Of a stretch of 64,000 bases of DNA, positions 38,424 to 51,666 are shown piece after piece; position 1 is the stretch's first letter, and each line of letters starts with the position of its first letter. The notes below the pieces were generated by a model that was not told the origin of the DNA, did not search any database, and saw only the letters and a list, made by a program, of their open reading frames with translations. The stretch spans positions 33,723 to 97,722 of the forward strand of contig NW_004086233.1 of assembly GCF_000220395.1 (NCBI RefSeq), written 5' to 3'. A program made the position numbers and the translations under genes. The stretch comes from Ichthyophthirius multifiliis. Taxonomy: Eukaryota > Ciliophora > Oligohymenophorea > Hymenostomatida.

Positions 38424-41400
38424 ATGTTTATTGGTCATTTAATATATAAATTATTTATAATTTATAGTTTTTTATCCAATATAAATTCTTAGGTTTTATA
38501 AAACAATCTTCAGTAATGTAAATATTAGACATCAAATATATAAAAAATAGAATGCAAAGAAAACAATTGCTAAAGCCAAGAAGCAATTGAAATAAACATA
38601 TCTAATATAAAAGAAAATTAACTAATATTTTGTTTTTCAACCTCAGACTCTGAAATAAAGCTTTAAAATATATAAATCACATAAAATAATATAGAAAATG
38701 GATAAAATAAAGATGAAAAATTTTAAATTGTGTTTTAAGCTGCGAAAATCACACTAGAAAACATATAAATTAATTTATAAAATAATTATTAAGGTAAACT
38801 AAATATTATAAGCTTACAATCAACAATAATTTAGAATTGTAAAATAAGTACTTTTTTGGAAATATAGATAGATTAGTTTGGGAAATCATAAATTTAAGAT
38901 ACTTAAATAAGTGCTTAAGAAGTAAATATAAATGGATAATAGCAATTACTTTTTATTAATAGCAGTTTGAGTATTGGAAAAAAATTAATTATTAAATCTG
39001 AAGATAATTTGACTTTATAAGAATGCGAAATATATAATTTGAATAATAGTGAAACTCTAGAACAGAATTTCAGTTTGAAAAGCAAAAACGAGTTAAATAT
39101 AAACTAAAAGATTGTAATTTAGATAAATTAATTCAATATTATTAATAATTTATCATTAAGTTCTCCTATTATTAATTTAGATGACGCTTCTATTAATGTA
39201 AGTAATGCTTTTTAATTATTTAGTAAAGAAGTTATTATTAAACAATTGCAATTGGAAAGTGCAATTAATTTAATTTAAGCCGAAAATACTTTATAGATTA
39301 AGGAATCGAGAATTTTTGCAAATAAAAAAATATGTAAATCATAATTTATTATAGAAGAATATGAATAAGTAATTAGCTTGCTAAGAAATTAATAAAATGG
39401 TAATTTTGATGTTTAAAAAACAGCTGATTATTATAAACTTTTAGATCCTTCAACTCTTTTTTAGGCTATTAGTAGCAATTTTACCTCGGCTATTATTGCT
39501 TTGAAAACTCTAGAAATCATAAATTCTGATATAATGGCTAGTAATATAGGAATATATGCTAAAGATTTTTAAGTTTCTTCTAATTCAACAGTTTCGGCCT
39601 AAGCTTAAGGCTGTTAAGGCTCTAAAGGATTAGGTGGAGGTAATATTGATATCCCTTTGAGCATTGATTTACTATGTGGAGGGGCAGGAGGGTCTCATAG
39701 TACTAATGGAGGTTCTCCTTTATCTTAAAAAGAAGCTTATAATTATTTATGTTCACAAATTGAAAGTAAAGAAATTTATGGAAATCTCGATTATCCAATT
39801 TACGAAGGAAGTGGAGGAGGAGGACATGTTGTAAATTAAAAAGGTTCTGAATAAACTTAATTATATGGAGGGGCTGGAGGAGGATTTATATATATAGAAG
39901 CTTTTTAGTTTCTTTTATAAGGAAAAGTGGATGCAAGTGGTGGGTCTCCTAACAAAAATTACAATTTTTTAGGTTCAGGTATAAATAATATACATTTATA
40001 TATAAACATATTATATTACTATAAGGTTCTGGCGGTTCTATATAAATACATGCGAAATAAATAACAGGAAACGGAGTTATTAAAGCTAATGGAGGCGATT
40101 AATTAGCTTAAGGAGGTGAAGGAGGAGCTGGTAGAATAAAAATAAATCAAATTGAATGGTTCACTATGAGTATTTAAGAATTAGAGTTTATAAGCTAAAA
40201 TAATAGTATAGAAGTTGAAGTATTTTAAGGAAATATACTATAAGAAAATAATATTAAGTTAATGGATGCTGAAGAAACTATTTAATATAAAAGAATAAAA
40301 TAATAAAATGGGACATTTATGACAACTCCATGTAAACCAGGCTTTTAGCCGAGAAATGGATAGTTTATATGCGAAAAATGTCCATTAGGCACTTATAAAT
40401 CTAGTATAGGATTAGAATAATGTAAAGACTGTACTAGTACTTTTTAAAAAAATGTCGAATTTATAAATGAGATTCCTATATCACCAATTTGTGAGTATAA
40501 ATGTAAAAATTAATATAGGACTGTTTTTAAAAACTCGCAAAAGTTATGTCTTACCAATGGAGAGTATTTTATGGTGTTAATAGGAGGGGAAAATATGATT
40601 TATGGACTTATAGTGTTCATTTCATCAATTTTAATTTAAATTATTTATATTGTTTCTTCGAAAAGAATAAAAAAAAAGTCTGTTTAAAAAATATTATGTA
40701 AATTGGATAAGTAGATAAAGGAAAAGTAGAATTTATGCTCGAAGATATTCCTTTTCATGAAACTAGACTTTATTTAGAAGGAGAAAATACTGATTCGAAG
40801 CCTTGGGTTATCAATTAGGAAAGTCAAAAATAACTATAGAAATACTTCGGATTCACTAAACTAGAAAACTCGTATTAGGAAGAAGTTGTACAAGAAGATG
40901 AGGTGAAAGAAAAAAACAATATTGTTAATAAAGATATTTGGTAAGACTTAAATGATTTATGCAAATATAAACAAAATGAAATAATATCACTTATTTTGTT
41001 AAAATATTTATTCCCTTTTGCATATTATAAATATTAGAAATTCTTAAAATATAAAAAATTTGAGCTATTAAAAAATAAAATTTAGGCTTTTATTAACGAA
41101 CTAAAAATCTAGAATTCTTAATTGCTTATCAAATTTACTGGTAGTGAATGTCTTACTTAAGCCTTTTTCGATATTGTGGATTATAGCAAAACAGAACTTT
41201 AGTGGAGTATTGAGTCCAAAATGCCGATTTAGTTCGTCTTATAAGGGAAAGGTTCCTTTATGAGTCCTTTTCTTATTAATGTTTAAGATCCTATGTTCTA
41301 ATTGCTTATTTCTTATTTAAAATCTTAAAAAGATCCCGAATTTTTTTAGTTAAACAAACCCCAGGAAAATCCGGATAAATATAATAATGCGAATATTAAT

Positions 41401-42819
41401 CCTTTGATAAATAAAAATAATTGTGTTATTAATCATAGTTGTAATAGTAGTCGCACTGAATCATTTGTTTAAAACCACGAGAATGAAAATGTTTAATCGA
41501 CTAGTGAATATACTGCTTCTGGAATTTTTTAGAATAAAAATTTACAATATAATGCATATTTATAATCTGCTATAGACGATAATTTAGAATGTACAAGAGA
41601 CTTAGAAGAGGTTTAGGAATTTTTTAATAGATTCAATGCTTTTTCTAGAACTATTAATTTTTGCTTGAAGTTTAGAAGTTTCCATGAAAATTTTTTAAAG
41701 TTCATTAAATTTTTTTAATAAAACAACTGCATTTTTGATAAGTTTAGTACTTATACTTAGATTTGCATTCATAAAATAAAAGTTGGGGAATAATATTATA
41801 ATAATGATAAAGAAAGTTTTAAAAAAGACAGATCAGATAGTTATTATTATAGTTAGGAAGAAATTTCGAATGTAACAGTTATTCCAAATAAAATAAAGCT
41901 AAATAGTAAATAAGAACAGGAATTATAATCACTTCTAAAATAAATTTATAAAAGAAGAAAATATATTGATGATTTTGAATATAGGATTTCGATTATTTTT
42001 TCTAAATAAAATATGAATGAATGTGATTTCTTATATTAAAATAATAGTAATAATATCAATTAATAACTTAAACGGACAAGTTAATCAAATATAGACTATT
42101 TCAAAATTCTCAAGTAAAAAGCTTAGAAAAAATAAAATGAAAACGAGTTCCTTTAAGAAGATAATTATTAATAATTTAATTAAGAAAATAAAGTTTCTTT
42201 ATTTAAAGAAATCATAATGTATATTAAATAATTGTGTAGTTAAACTAAAGCTATTTTTGTTACTTATAGAATTGTTAAAGACTCGGTTTTTACGAAGCCT
42301 GTTGTTTTAAAAATTATTCTCTTTTTAATTTTTATCGTTAAATTGGTAAATTTTTTTTGTTAAAAAAAAGTATTTTTTTTTTATAAAAAGTTCACTATTT
42401 ATATAATTTTTATTGATCCATTCGATGAAATATAAAATTATAGTCCATTTAACAAATCTATTATTATTATTTAAAGCAGTTTGTTTCCATTTACTTTTTT
42501 ATTGTCTCCTATATATTTGCTTTTATGGGTAGTTTTTTTTTTAAAAAAATAAAAATAAAAATAATATATATTCTAAAATTAGATTGTTACAAATAATATA
42601 GAATAAGGTTAATATTTCATGGTATTGAATTCCTAAGAATTATTTAACTCTTTTATTGTTTTAGTTTTGATAATATTATAAATTATAATAGAGCAGAATA
42701 TAATTTTATTTCAAATAGTTTAATTATTTTATTTGTTGATTAATATGTTAATTGGATATATTTGTAGTATTTTTATGATAAAAAATCATAGTGATAGAAT
42801 AAAAATAATAGATATTTGA
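38424..42819 (+). CDS. Large membrane protein: Gly-rich ectodomain, GCC2/GCC3-like Cys repeat, TM helices
   Basis: Starts at ATG 38424 with a signal peptide (MFIGHLIYKLFIIYSFLSNI then NSQ). About 400 residues of repetitive N/I/S-rich text with regular Cys follow. A Gly-rich block (GLGGGNIDIPLSIDLLCGGA; GSGGGGHVV; GGDQLAQGGEGGAG) interrupted by a 47 nt intron at about 39979-40025 comes next. Then CEKCPLGTYKSSIGLEQCKD, an ephrin-receptor-like GCC2/GCC3 repeat. A TM helix near 40590 (IYGLIVFISSILIQIIYI) precedes a long cytosolic part (FMLEDIPFHETRLYLEGENT). Three or more further spans lie near 42300, 42480 and 42660-42760. The end is TGA 42817-42819, about 1430 aa. A frame break lies in an A9 run near 40664. 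This architecture recurs in large ciliate surface-protein families; a sensory or surface role is inference. Confidence 0.75.
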
Positions 42820-43018
42820 AAAAAAAAAAAAAAAAAAGATTTTCAATATATATTATATAATAAATTATGTATAAATAATAAACAAAATTATTAATATTTT
42901 TTTTTATATTTAAATCTAGTATAATAACAAAAAGAATATAAAATTAATGATTATATTATATCTCAATATATATTTATATTTATAAAGATTAATATATAAA
43001 TATTTAAATTATAAAAAA
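42820..43018. other. Convergent intergenic region
   Basis: About 200 bp between converging genes, with a poly-A run just after the upstream stop. No defined terminator can be recognised. Confidence 0.5.
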
Positions 43019-44323
43019 TCATTATGACGTTGATGACGAATAAAAATACAAACAATTCAAGCAAGAAATAGCAATAGTTCCATTAACTTATGAATAAGCA
43101 GATTTTAAGGTTTTTCTACTAAAATCATAAGCCGAAGTAAGATTTTCGAAATATTTTGGAGGAATTTGTTTACTTAAAGTTTTTTTATTAAAGTTAAGTT
43201 CGAATTGATTATTACATTCCCCATTTCTATCAATCACATGGAAAGTACTATTGAAATTCCCAGTAACAAAATGATTACTATCAGGACTAGAAGAAATCGA
43301 GAACTTATCAAATATACACTCATTTTCATATAATTCACATAATTTGCTCTTCAAAGGCTCGAAAATGGGAACTGTGACTACAGGTTTATTACTCATATTT
43401 ACATCCCAAACTCGCACGTTTAAGAAATCTCTAGCGAATATATATCTTCCGTTTTTTGAAAAAGTAGCGTCTGAAATTGAGGCAACTATTTCTGTAAAAA
43501 AATTTTTTTTTGATGGGTCTTCTTTTTCAAAAAAAACTTAAGCAGTGTTATCACAAACACCACTTTTTCTCATGTCACCGATTTTAGTTATCCCTTTAGA
43601 AGTTGTATATAGAAACATATTATCATGTTGAGGATGAAATTAGGAAGATGTTATTACTTCGGATAACTCTTCTAGATTGTCTGGTTTTAAATCTACAGCT
43701 ACAAATGTCTATTGTTTTTTTATTTTATTTTTTATTTTTACTTTCGTTGTGTTTTCTATACTCCACAGGTTTACTCTTAAATCATCAGATGATAGGAGAA
43801 ATTCTTCGTTTTGGGAAGTAGATATAGAATTTATATGATAAGTATGGAGATTAGGATATACTTTTTTTACTGTAGGCATTAAGCCGCTTTCTAAAGTTTG
43901 AAGCTTGGGCATGTTTAAGTCTTTTCCACTACTTTTGACGACTTTTTTGATATTTTTATCTGATACTTTCCATAATTTAACTGTTTTGTCATTTGTTGTA
44001 ATGATATAGAGGTTCTTTCCAGAGTTTCTTAACCATACTATTTAGTTTATCTTTTCTTCTATATCTGTTGATTTCAAATAATCGAATTCTCTAGTGTGGC
44101 TTTGGAGTTCAGTTAAGTATTGGAATTCACTACGTTTTGATTTAGATTGGATTTGCTCGAAAATTATTAGACGACCAGCTCGGTCTCCTAAGGATATTAA
44201 ATTACCTGTTTTATCAAAAGATAAAGCTGATATAATATCTTCTTCTGATACTTTTTCGGATGAAGCTTTATCTCCGAACACTTGTTAGAATTTAACATCG
44301 ATTTTTGAAACGTTTGTTTTCAT
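43019..44323 (-). CDS. PP2A regulatory subunit B55 (PR55/PPP2R2-like), WD-repeat
   Basis: Starts at ATG 44323 (MKTNVSKIDVKFQQVFGDKA). It shows the B55 hallmark blocks: VSEEDIISALSFDKTGNLIS, LGDRAGRLIIFEQIQ, LQSHTREFDYLKSTDIEEKI, TNDKTVKLWKVSDKNI, YHINSISTSQNEEFLLSSDD with LRVNLW, and ITSSQFHPQHDNMFLYTTSK. Later blocks are IFARDFLNVRVWDVNM, ENECIFDKFSISSSPDSNHF and VTGNFNS. The last strand, NGTIAISCLNCLYFYSSS, ends at TGA 43019-43021. One intron of about 35 nt lies near 43702-43735. B55 is the seven-bladed propeller that selects substrates for the PP2A trimer in mitotic exit and other pathways. A standard-code reading would stop early at a TAA inside the last blade. Confidence 0.93.
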
Positions 44324-44506
44324 TTTATTTTATTTATTATTTATATTTTAAAATATTATTTTTATGTTTTTTTTTTTTTTTTCCTTTATTATTTTTATTC
44401 ATATATATTTTTTTTTTTTTTGATTAATAATTATTCATTTTTTTGTTTACTAAACTAAAAATTAATATAATAAATGTAAAGATTTTTTAATATTGGTTAT
44501 TTTTTT

Positions 44507-44571
44507 ATTTTTATAAAAATCATTTTTTTTATTTTTATAAAAATCATTTTTTTTATTTTTATAAAAATCAT
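44507..44571. repeat. 24-bp tandem repeat, about 2.7 copies
   Basis: The unit CATTTTTTTTATTTTTATAA plus AAAT repeats about three times. Each unit contains the near-palindrome ATTTTTATAAAAAT. It lies just past the likely end of the K+ channel gene. If that frame continues, it would encode an 8-residue K/I/F-rich repeat, but the 3' UTR is more likely. Confidence 0.75.
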
Positions 44572-44587
44572 TTTTTTTTTTTCATTC

Positions 44588-47500
44588 CTATTAAACTACA
44601 TTTTACTGACTGTTTTTTTTGCTTCTAAGAGCATCTGCACTTTTTCTGAAATTTCTATATTTATATATATTAAATAATTAGTTTTTTAAATTATTTACAA
44701 AACTAAATCTCTAGAAAGCTTCTTTAAATTTTTGGAGGAACTTTATTTTATTTTTATATTATTTAAAAAACTTATAAGCCTATTCTAAACATTATGAGTA
44801 ATTTTATAGATTCTTTATTATTAAATTAGGTTTTTTTATTGTTTTTCGTTATAATTCTCAAAAATATACATCGAGTTGTTTTTAGGAAAATAAAATCTAT
44901 AATCTTTAAGTCTATCGAAATATATTAAATGATAAAAATCGTTTTTTTTATCTATTCATGAATATTAATTTAAGATTCAATTAATGGAACTTCTTACAAT
45001 TAAATTTACTATTTTTATTATAATTAATCTTAATTTTGTTTTTACAACCTAATAGAATTACTCATTCTCATATAATTTTAATCTTATATTAATTTCTTAT
45101 TTAAAGTTATCTTTTACGGACTTGCGGTAAGAGTTTCTAATTCCTCATCTTCTTTTATAGGCTTTAGATTGTAGTTATTAATATTTTCATTTTAATTTGG
45201 TAAAATTTTGGTTAAAGAATTTAAGCTTCTTCTATTTATTTTTTAAATATTTCGTTCATTTTCTTAATTTATAAATTCTTAATTATTATTTTCTTGATTT
45301 TTTTAATCATTTTCTTTTTTTAAAGAAATCTTTTTTTAAGAATTTCTTATTGTATTATCTTCTATAGAAACTTGGTGATGAATTTGAACAATACTCTTTC
45401 TATATGATTTACTTTGTTTATTTATTTTTTATATAAAATAAATAGTTTATTTTATTTGACAAAAAAAAAAAATACTTTCTTGATCCTTTCCTTATTACTT
45501 ATTGAACTCTTTATTAAATATTTTCTTAATCTAATTTTTATAAGTCAGTACTATTATTTTCGCTCTCAAAAACCTAATTTTATTCTATTTATCTTAATCT
45601 ATTAATAAAAGTTTCTAATTCAAATAAACTATTTAGTTTTTCTTTTTCAATTAAAACTTCAACTACAGCTTATTTAATATCTTCTAAACAATCCCAAGTA
45701 TTATAATATTTAATTCGATTTCTTGTAAATTCTATTCTTTATTAATACAAATCTTATTTTAAAAATCTCTTTATAATTTAATCTTTATTTGGAATATATT
45801 TTACAAAATGACAATTAAATATTTAATGTGAATATTTTCCACAGCCTTAACATTAGTTTCCTTTTTTTGTATTTTATAAGATAAATATATGAATGTATTT
45901 AGATAAAAATATAATACCTAATCCTCTTGAACTTTAATATAATTAATAGTTATCCTTTAATAAACAAAACTTTTCTCTATCTTCTGGAAAATCTTTAATA
46001 ATTTCAAGAAAATCTTCAATATTTAAATAAACTAAGCTCACCACATTAACTGTAATAGCCCCATGATCGGTTTTCATTCCTGATAAAAATGATATTTCGC
46101 CCAAATTATCTCCTTATGAAAGTTATTTAATAACACTTTGATTCTACTGATAATTTTTGACATTTAAAAATAAATTAATTTCACCTTCCATTAAAAAATA
46201 TAGCTTAGAATTATTTTCATGCTCATTATATATAATTTCTTCTGGTCCAAATCTTTTTTCCTTTAATTTAGGAGCAATTTTCGAAATAAAGTTCTGGGAA
46301 AAATTAAGTTTAAAGACTTTTTTTGAATTCAGTATTTTACCATAAATGTCTTAATAAACTTCCATTTTTAAAGATCCGACTAATTGATTTAACATATTTT
46401 CTCCTTATTCATTATCTTCGAGTTCTTCATCATTTAAATATTCGAAATATTTTTTCACTTTCATTTATAATTCGGTGTTCATTCCTCTTTTATTCATATG
46501 TTATGAAAGAAGCATCATCTTATTTTTAAAAGACTGATTTTTATATGTTATATTTTAGATTATAGATCCTATAGAATTTACACTGTAGGCAAATACACCA
46601 CAGCTTAACATTGTTATGATTATTACAAAAACCCTTTCGTAATCATTTACTGGATAAATATCTCCATATCCTACTGTTATCATAGTTATAACTGCCCAAT
46701 AGAAAGATAAAATGTATTGCGAATACCAGTTTGTGGTCTCTTAAATGTCAGAAGTAGTGGAAAAGCGTTTTAGCCAGTTGGTTTTGATATTATTTTCGAT
46801 TTCTATTTTCGTTAATTAATAAAAACAACAACCACATAAATGGGCTATAAATAAGATTAAAAATATTAATTTACATAAATCGTATTTTGCTATTTGTTTA
46901 TTTTTTAAACTAAAAAATTCGATAAAATCATTTGATATTTAAATCATTTTATTAAACCTTAAAAGTATTATTAATTGTAAGTATTATATTTATAAATATG
47001 AGGCCATTAAAAAAGGCAAAATTACAAAGGAATCAATAAAAAACTATCCTGATAAATATTTCCGTGTTATTTTTCTCCTTTCTGTTACAATTATTCCTTT
47101 TTAATAGTAGGCCGTATTAAAATGTAATATTATATCAATTGAAAAAATCCAACCAGGTAAGACATTCATTATGTAAGTGAAAAGATAAGATTAACCTTTT
47201 TTGGTTATTTTTTTTTTGTTATTTTTATTTATTTTTTACTTGCCAAATTAAAAGCTAAATTTAAAGGTATGTAAAATATGTTAATTATTAGTAAAAAAAG
47301 TAAAAGACAATCCCAGATTTTTTTAAATAAAGAATCCGGAAACAAAATTATGCTATCATTATTAAGAATACTTAAAATTATTTAAGTAAAATACTGGTAT
47401 TTTTTTATGTTTTAAAGTTTTTTATTTGTCTCGTATATAAATAATTTATAAAATGAAGGTTAAACATTTAAATAATTTTCATATTTATAAAATTTATGAT

Positions 47501-48131
47501 AACTTACATTATCCCCGATAATGTTAAACTAATCACCATTTAATTATCTAAATTTATATTTAGGGGCTATATACTTTAAATGTGCGATAAACTTGCTTAC
47601 CTAAAATAATATTTTTAAACCTTTTAATTACCAAACCGAAGGAAGTTAAGATTCCCTTTTTTTACTTAAACTTTTTACAACTGTTGTTGTTTATGTCATA
47701 CTATTCTTTATTTGTTCAGATTATTTTTATTCATTTAAATCTTTTACTTAATTTTCATATTATTCTTATAATACATTTATAGAAGGAAGTTTTTCTCTTT
47801 CAGTATCTTTTGGAGAAAATATATTTGGTTAATTCAAATTAATTTAATTTTCAATATTTATCATTCTAGGTGATAAATGCTGTTTTATATTTATGCTTTT
47901 TGCTAAACTATTATTTGAATTATTTTATCTGAAAAATTTACGATTTGATAAATTTCCAGAAACTGAAAATTTATTTGATAAGTTTTCATCTTCAATATCT
48001 TTTTTGGAATAACCTATCAAACCAGATTTAGAAGATAATAAAGAACGTCTATATTAATGACCTTATCTTAAATCTTAATGTAAGTTCTCTGATTAATTTA
48101 AAATATTTATTATTGGTTCTTGTAAATTCAT
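44588..48131 (-). CDS. Voltage-gated-type K+ channel with cyclic nucleotide-binding domain
   Basis: Starts at ATG 48131 (MNLQEPIINILNQSENLHQD). A cytosolic N-terminus of about 200 residues ends FIAHLKYIAPKYKFRQLNGD, a motif common in ciliate channels. S1-S4 text follows, including IDIILHFNTAYYQKGIIVTE and RRKITRKY. The pore reads YWAVITMITVGYGDIYPVND (GYGD K+ filter, about 46680). An S6/C-linker and a cNMP-binding domain come next: KLKEKRFGPEEIIYNEHENN, KLYFLMEGEINLF and LSQGDNLGEISFLSG. The distal tail has a zinc-knuckle-like C-x2-C-x4-H-x4-C segment (CQGCGKYSHQIFNC, about 45830) and a conserved FDRLKDYRFYFPKNN block near 44910, reached only across a one-base break in a T8 run at 44942-44949. 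End approximate. Probably sets membrane potential and ciliary responses. Confidence 0.85.
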
Positions 48132-49183
48132 ATTAATATTTTTTAAATATTTTATATATTTGTGTATTTATTTATTTGAATTTTTTTTATTTTTATTATG
48201 TTTTTTTTTATTCATATAAAATAAATTAATTAATTTAGCTGAAATAAAAAAAATATAAGTAAGTATATTAATTTTATATACATAAATTATTTTATATATA
48301 TAATAATTGTATAATTTATTTTATTTTTGTAAAAATAAAACTATTCAAATTTAAAAGATATATATTTTGTAAAATTTATATATATTTCTAATATAAAATG
48401 AATTTTAATATGTATATTTAAATATATTATTTATATTATAAATAAATAAAAAAAATATAAAGATTAATTGAAAATATAAAAATATAAATAAATAGATATA
48501 TTTAGATTTATATCGAGATATATATATATATAAAAATATAAATATATATTTTTTATATATATTTGTTTATATAATTTATTTATATTAATATTTATTTTTT
48601 ATATATATATTTACAACTTTTATAAAACATATGAATTTTCATTAAACATATATAATTCTTATTTTTTCACCATACTTACATGTTTTATTATTATTATTAT
48701 TTTATATATTTATTTTTAGTAATATTTAAACTAAATAAAAAATTCTCTTTCAATTGGATTTATTGCTTTTAATATTTTTTCTTTTAAATATATATTATAA
48801 TTTTTTATTTTTTTTAATATTTACAATTATTAATAATTTTTTTATAATTTTTTTTTTTTATATAAAATAAAATATATTTATATATTTAAATAAATAAATT
48901 TAGTTTAATATTTTTATTATAATTCATTTTTATATAATAAAATATAATAATTTTTTATATTCATCATCTTCATAATTAAAAAATATTTGACAAAAGAAAA
49001 AATCATAATTAAATATAATAACTACATTTAAAAGTATATATAATATAAAAAACCTTTAATATTAATTAATAAAAAATATATTTTCCATATTATAAATTAA
49101 ATTTTCTAATATAATTCAATATTAAAGAAAAATTATATTAAAATTTGTCAAAAAGATATATAAAAAAAATACAAATAACAAAA
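48132..49183. other. Intergenic AT-rich region
   Basis: About 1 kb between two minus-strand genes, holding the channel promoter and the polo-kinase 3' region. Long TATA-rich stretches at 48480-48620, no gene seen. Confidence 0.5.
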
Positions 49184-51227
49184 TCAATTTTTATTACTAA
49201 GAATTATATTTTATTAAAAATTAAGAGTACTTAATTTATTTTCGTTAATATTATTTTAGAAAATTTATTCTTTTGGTTTTGTTTTAACAACCATTTAAGT
49301 AAGAATATCTTTAGTATATTTCATTCTTTTTTACATATCTTAGCTATATTAACTTAAATATTAACAAAGATGGAAATTGAGTCTTTATTATTATTTATTT
49401 ACATAAGTTACTATTTTTTTATGGCTATTAAGGATTATTTCAGTTTTATCAGAAAAGCTGACTTGTACAGTTTAATTTGATAGCCTAAATATAATCGCAT
49501 CTTTTGTTTTCATCCATTTTTTAACATAAACTTAATTTGTTATTTATTTCTAAATATTATTAACAAAATTTTATCTTTCTTTAGATAAATAACTCCTAAA
49601 ATGCTAAAGTAATGTAACTTTTTTTTTTAATTAGGAAGGATAATTATTTATATTAAAAGAAATAATTTCGTCTTATTTTGATTATTATTTTTCATAATAT
49701 TCAGTATAACATTCACCTGAGTCTAATATTATTTTAGAAGAGTCATTAAAATAAACACCATAGGCACCGTTACATAAACAATATCCAAGTCCATATTTAT
49801 TTGAATAATCTACCCAGGAAACAACCCAAACTTCAGTAGCAGGGGGAATTACTTATTATCTGTTTTATAAATCTGGTGGAGGTATATTTTCTCTGAATTA
49901 GTTTTTTTGATTTTGGCTTTTATAATTTACATTTGATGTGTTTTAAGAGATAATTTAATTAGTGTTTTTTTCGTTTAAAGTGCTTTTTCGGAAATTCGAT
50001 AATGATTATGTTTACCTGTTTTAATTTTAATTTATTTATTATTAATTCTAATTCTAATTTTGGTTCTAATGTTCTTTATAAGGAACTGATAATGAAGAAA
50101 CAGGTAGAGTTTAAGGATTTTTATCTACACAAGACATAAAAGGATGCTCTAGTATTTATTCCATTGTAGGTCTTTTAGAGGGATCAAGTATAAGCATTGA
50201 AACGATAAGAGATCTAGCCTATTCTGAAATAGTGCAATTTTCAGGAAAAGAATATTTATTTAAGCGTATTCTTTTATAAGTTTATTTCACGTCTTTAGTT
50301 TCAAAAGGAGGCTATATTTAAGTTTATTTAAATAAATTAAAGTGGTATATAAAAATTTATAAATAAATATATATAGGTGTATAATATTTAAAATATATAT
50401 ATATATATATAAATATATATTAATACATATATATATATACATATAAATATATATTAATACATATATATATATACATATAAATATATATATAGATAAAATT
50501 ATTTTATTTTTTTTACTTTTCCGATTAAAAGTGTATAAATAATAACCCCCAAAGACCAAACATCAACTTCATATGAATGTCCTTCTTTTCCTTCTAGAAT
50601 TTCAGGCGCTATATAATTTGGAGTGCCACATATTGTCGTCTTCTTTTCGCCTTCATATTCTATTTTTGTTGCTAAGCCAAAATCACCTAATTTTAAAGTC
50701 ATGTTTTTGCCCAAAAAAAGATTTCCTAGTTTAAGATCACGATGGACTATTTTTTTGTTGTGCAAATGTATTAAAGAATTTACCATTTACATTATATATA
50801 TTTATGCTTCATATTCCGTTATGCGCTTTCTTCTTTTTATTAATTCGTTTAAAGTTTAATATGGACATAATTCGAGTAAAATATATACATTTTCATGGTC
50901 TTCAAATACATGTTCGAATTATACTATGTTTTAATGTTAAAGGCTTTTATGAATTTTTATTTCCTGAATTAGCTTATGACGTTAACGGCTTTTTTTTAGA
51001 GTGTTTTTGGGGATTATTTTGGCAGCAAATGTTAGTTTTCCTTCTATTGAGGTTATTTCATAACATTTTGCGAAACCACCTCTACCTAAAAGCTTTCCTT
51101 TGATGTATTATTTCATTATTATTTCTCCGTTTTTACGAGTTATTTTTTCTTCGACTATTTTATGGTCGGGGTTTGGGTTTAGTTTTTCAGGGTTTTCTTT
51201 ATTTGGTTCTATGTTTGTTTGGCTCAT
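49184..51227 (-). CDS. Polo-like kinase with two polo boxes
   Basis: Starts at ATG 51227 ([20 protein letters not shown]). The kinase domain gives [80 protein letters not shown] with [20 protein letters not shown], then [16 protein letters not shown]. Thr in TTICGTPNY is the expected T-loop phosphosite. After a ~210 nt intron (about 50300-50510) comes [15 protein letters not shown]. Polo box 1 reads [20 protein letters not shown] and [13 protein letters not shown]; polo box 2 reads [20 protein letters not shown] and [20 protein letters not shown]. The end is TGA 49184-49186. GGFAKCYE is diagnostic for PLKs. The presumed role is mitosis, basal-body duplication and cytokinesis. An N-linker rich in NQ pairs separates kinase and polo boxes. 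Confidence 0.93.
50390..50500. repeat. ~42-bp TATA-rich tandem repeat in a PLK intron
   Basis: A TAATACATATATATATATAC-type unit followed by ATAAATATATAT is repeated about 2.5 times. It accounts for most of the length of the intron between the kinase exon ending LLIGK and the exon starting PPFET. Confidence 0.75.
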
Positions 51228-51666
51228 TTTTTTTTTTTTCTTTTTTTTTGGTTTTTTATAATTATGCTTTTTTTTAAACAAAAAAAAATATTTATTTGTT
51301 GTTAAGATAATTAATTTGAAATTTTTTTCGATTTTCAATAACTGTATTTTTTCAAATGTTATATATATATATATATATATTGATTTTAAAAATAATATTC
51401 TTTAGTTAACATTTTATAAATACAAATTTCTTTATATATATTTTTAAATTAACATTTTTAATTTTTAATTAACTAATTAAGTTTATATTTTAATTAAATA
51501 AAATTAATTTCTGTATTTATTTATTTTATTGATTTTTATATATTAATTATTTAAATTTATATTTGAAATTATTATAATAAATAAATATAAATATATTTGT
51601 ATAAATAAATATTTTTTTTTTTTTTTTTTAATAAAATAAAAATAATTTTTTTTTTAAAAAAAAAAA
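51228..51666. promoter_or_regulatory. Divergent promoter region between PLK and CEP135-like gene
   Basis: About 440 bp of T-rich (PLK side) and A-rich (CEP135 side) sequence separating divergent starts of a polo-like kinase and a centriole/basal-body scaffold. No specific element can be recognised. Confidence 0.4.

Noticed and set aside
43344-44288. Plus-strand ORFs across 43.3-44.3 kb
   Set aside because: All are antisense to the B55 gene, whose WD-repeat motifs are unmistakable.
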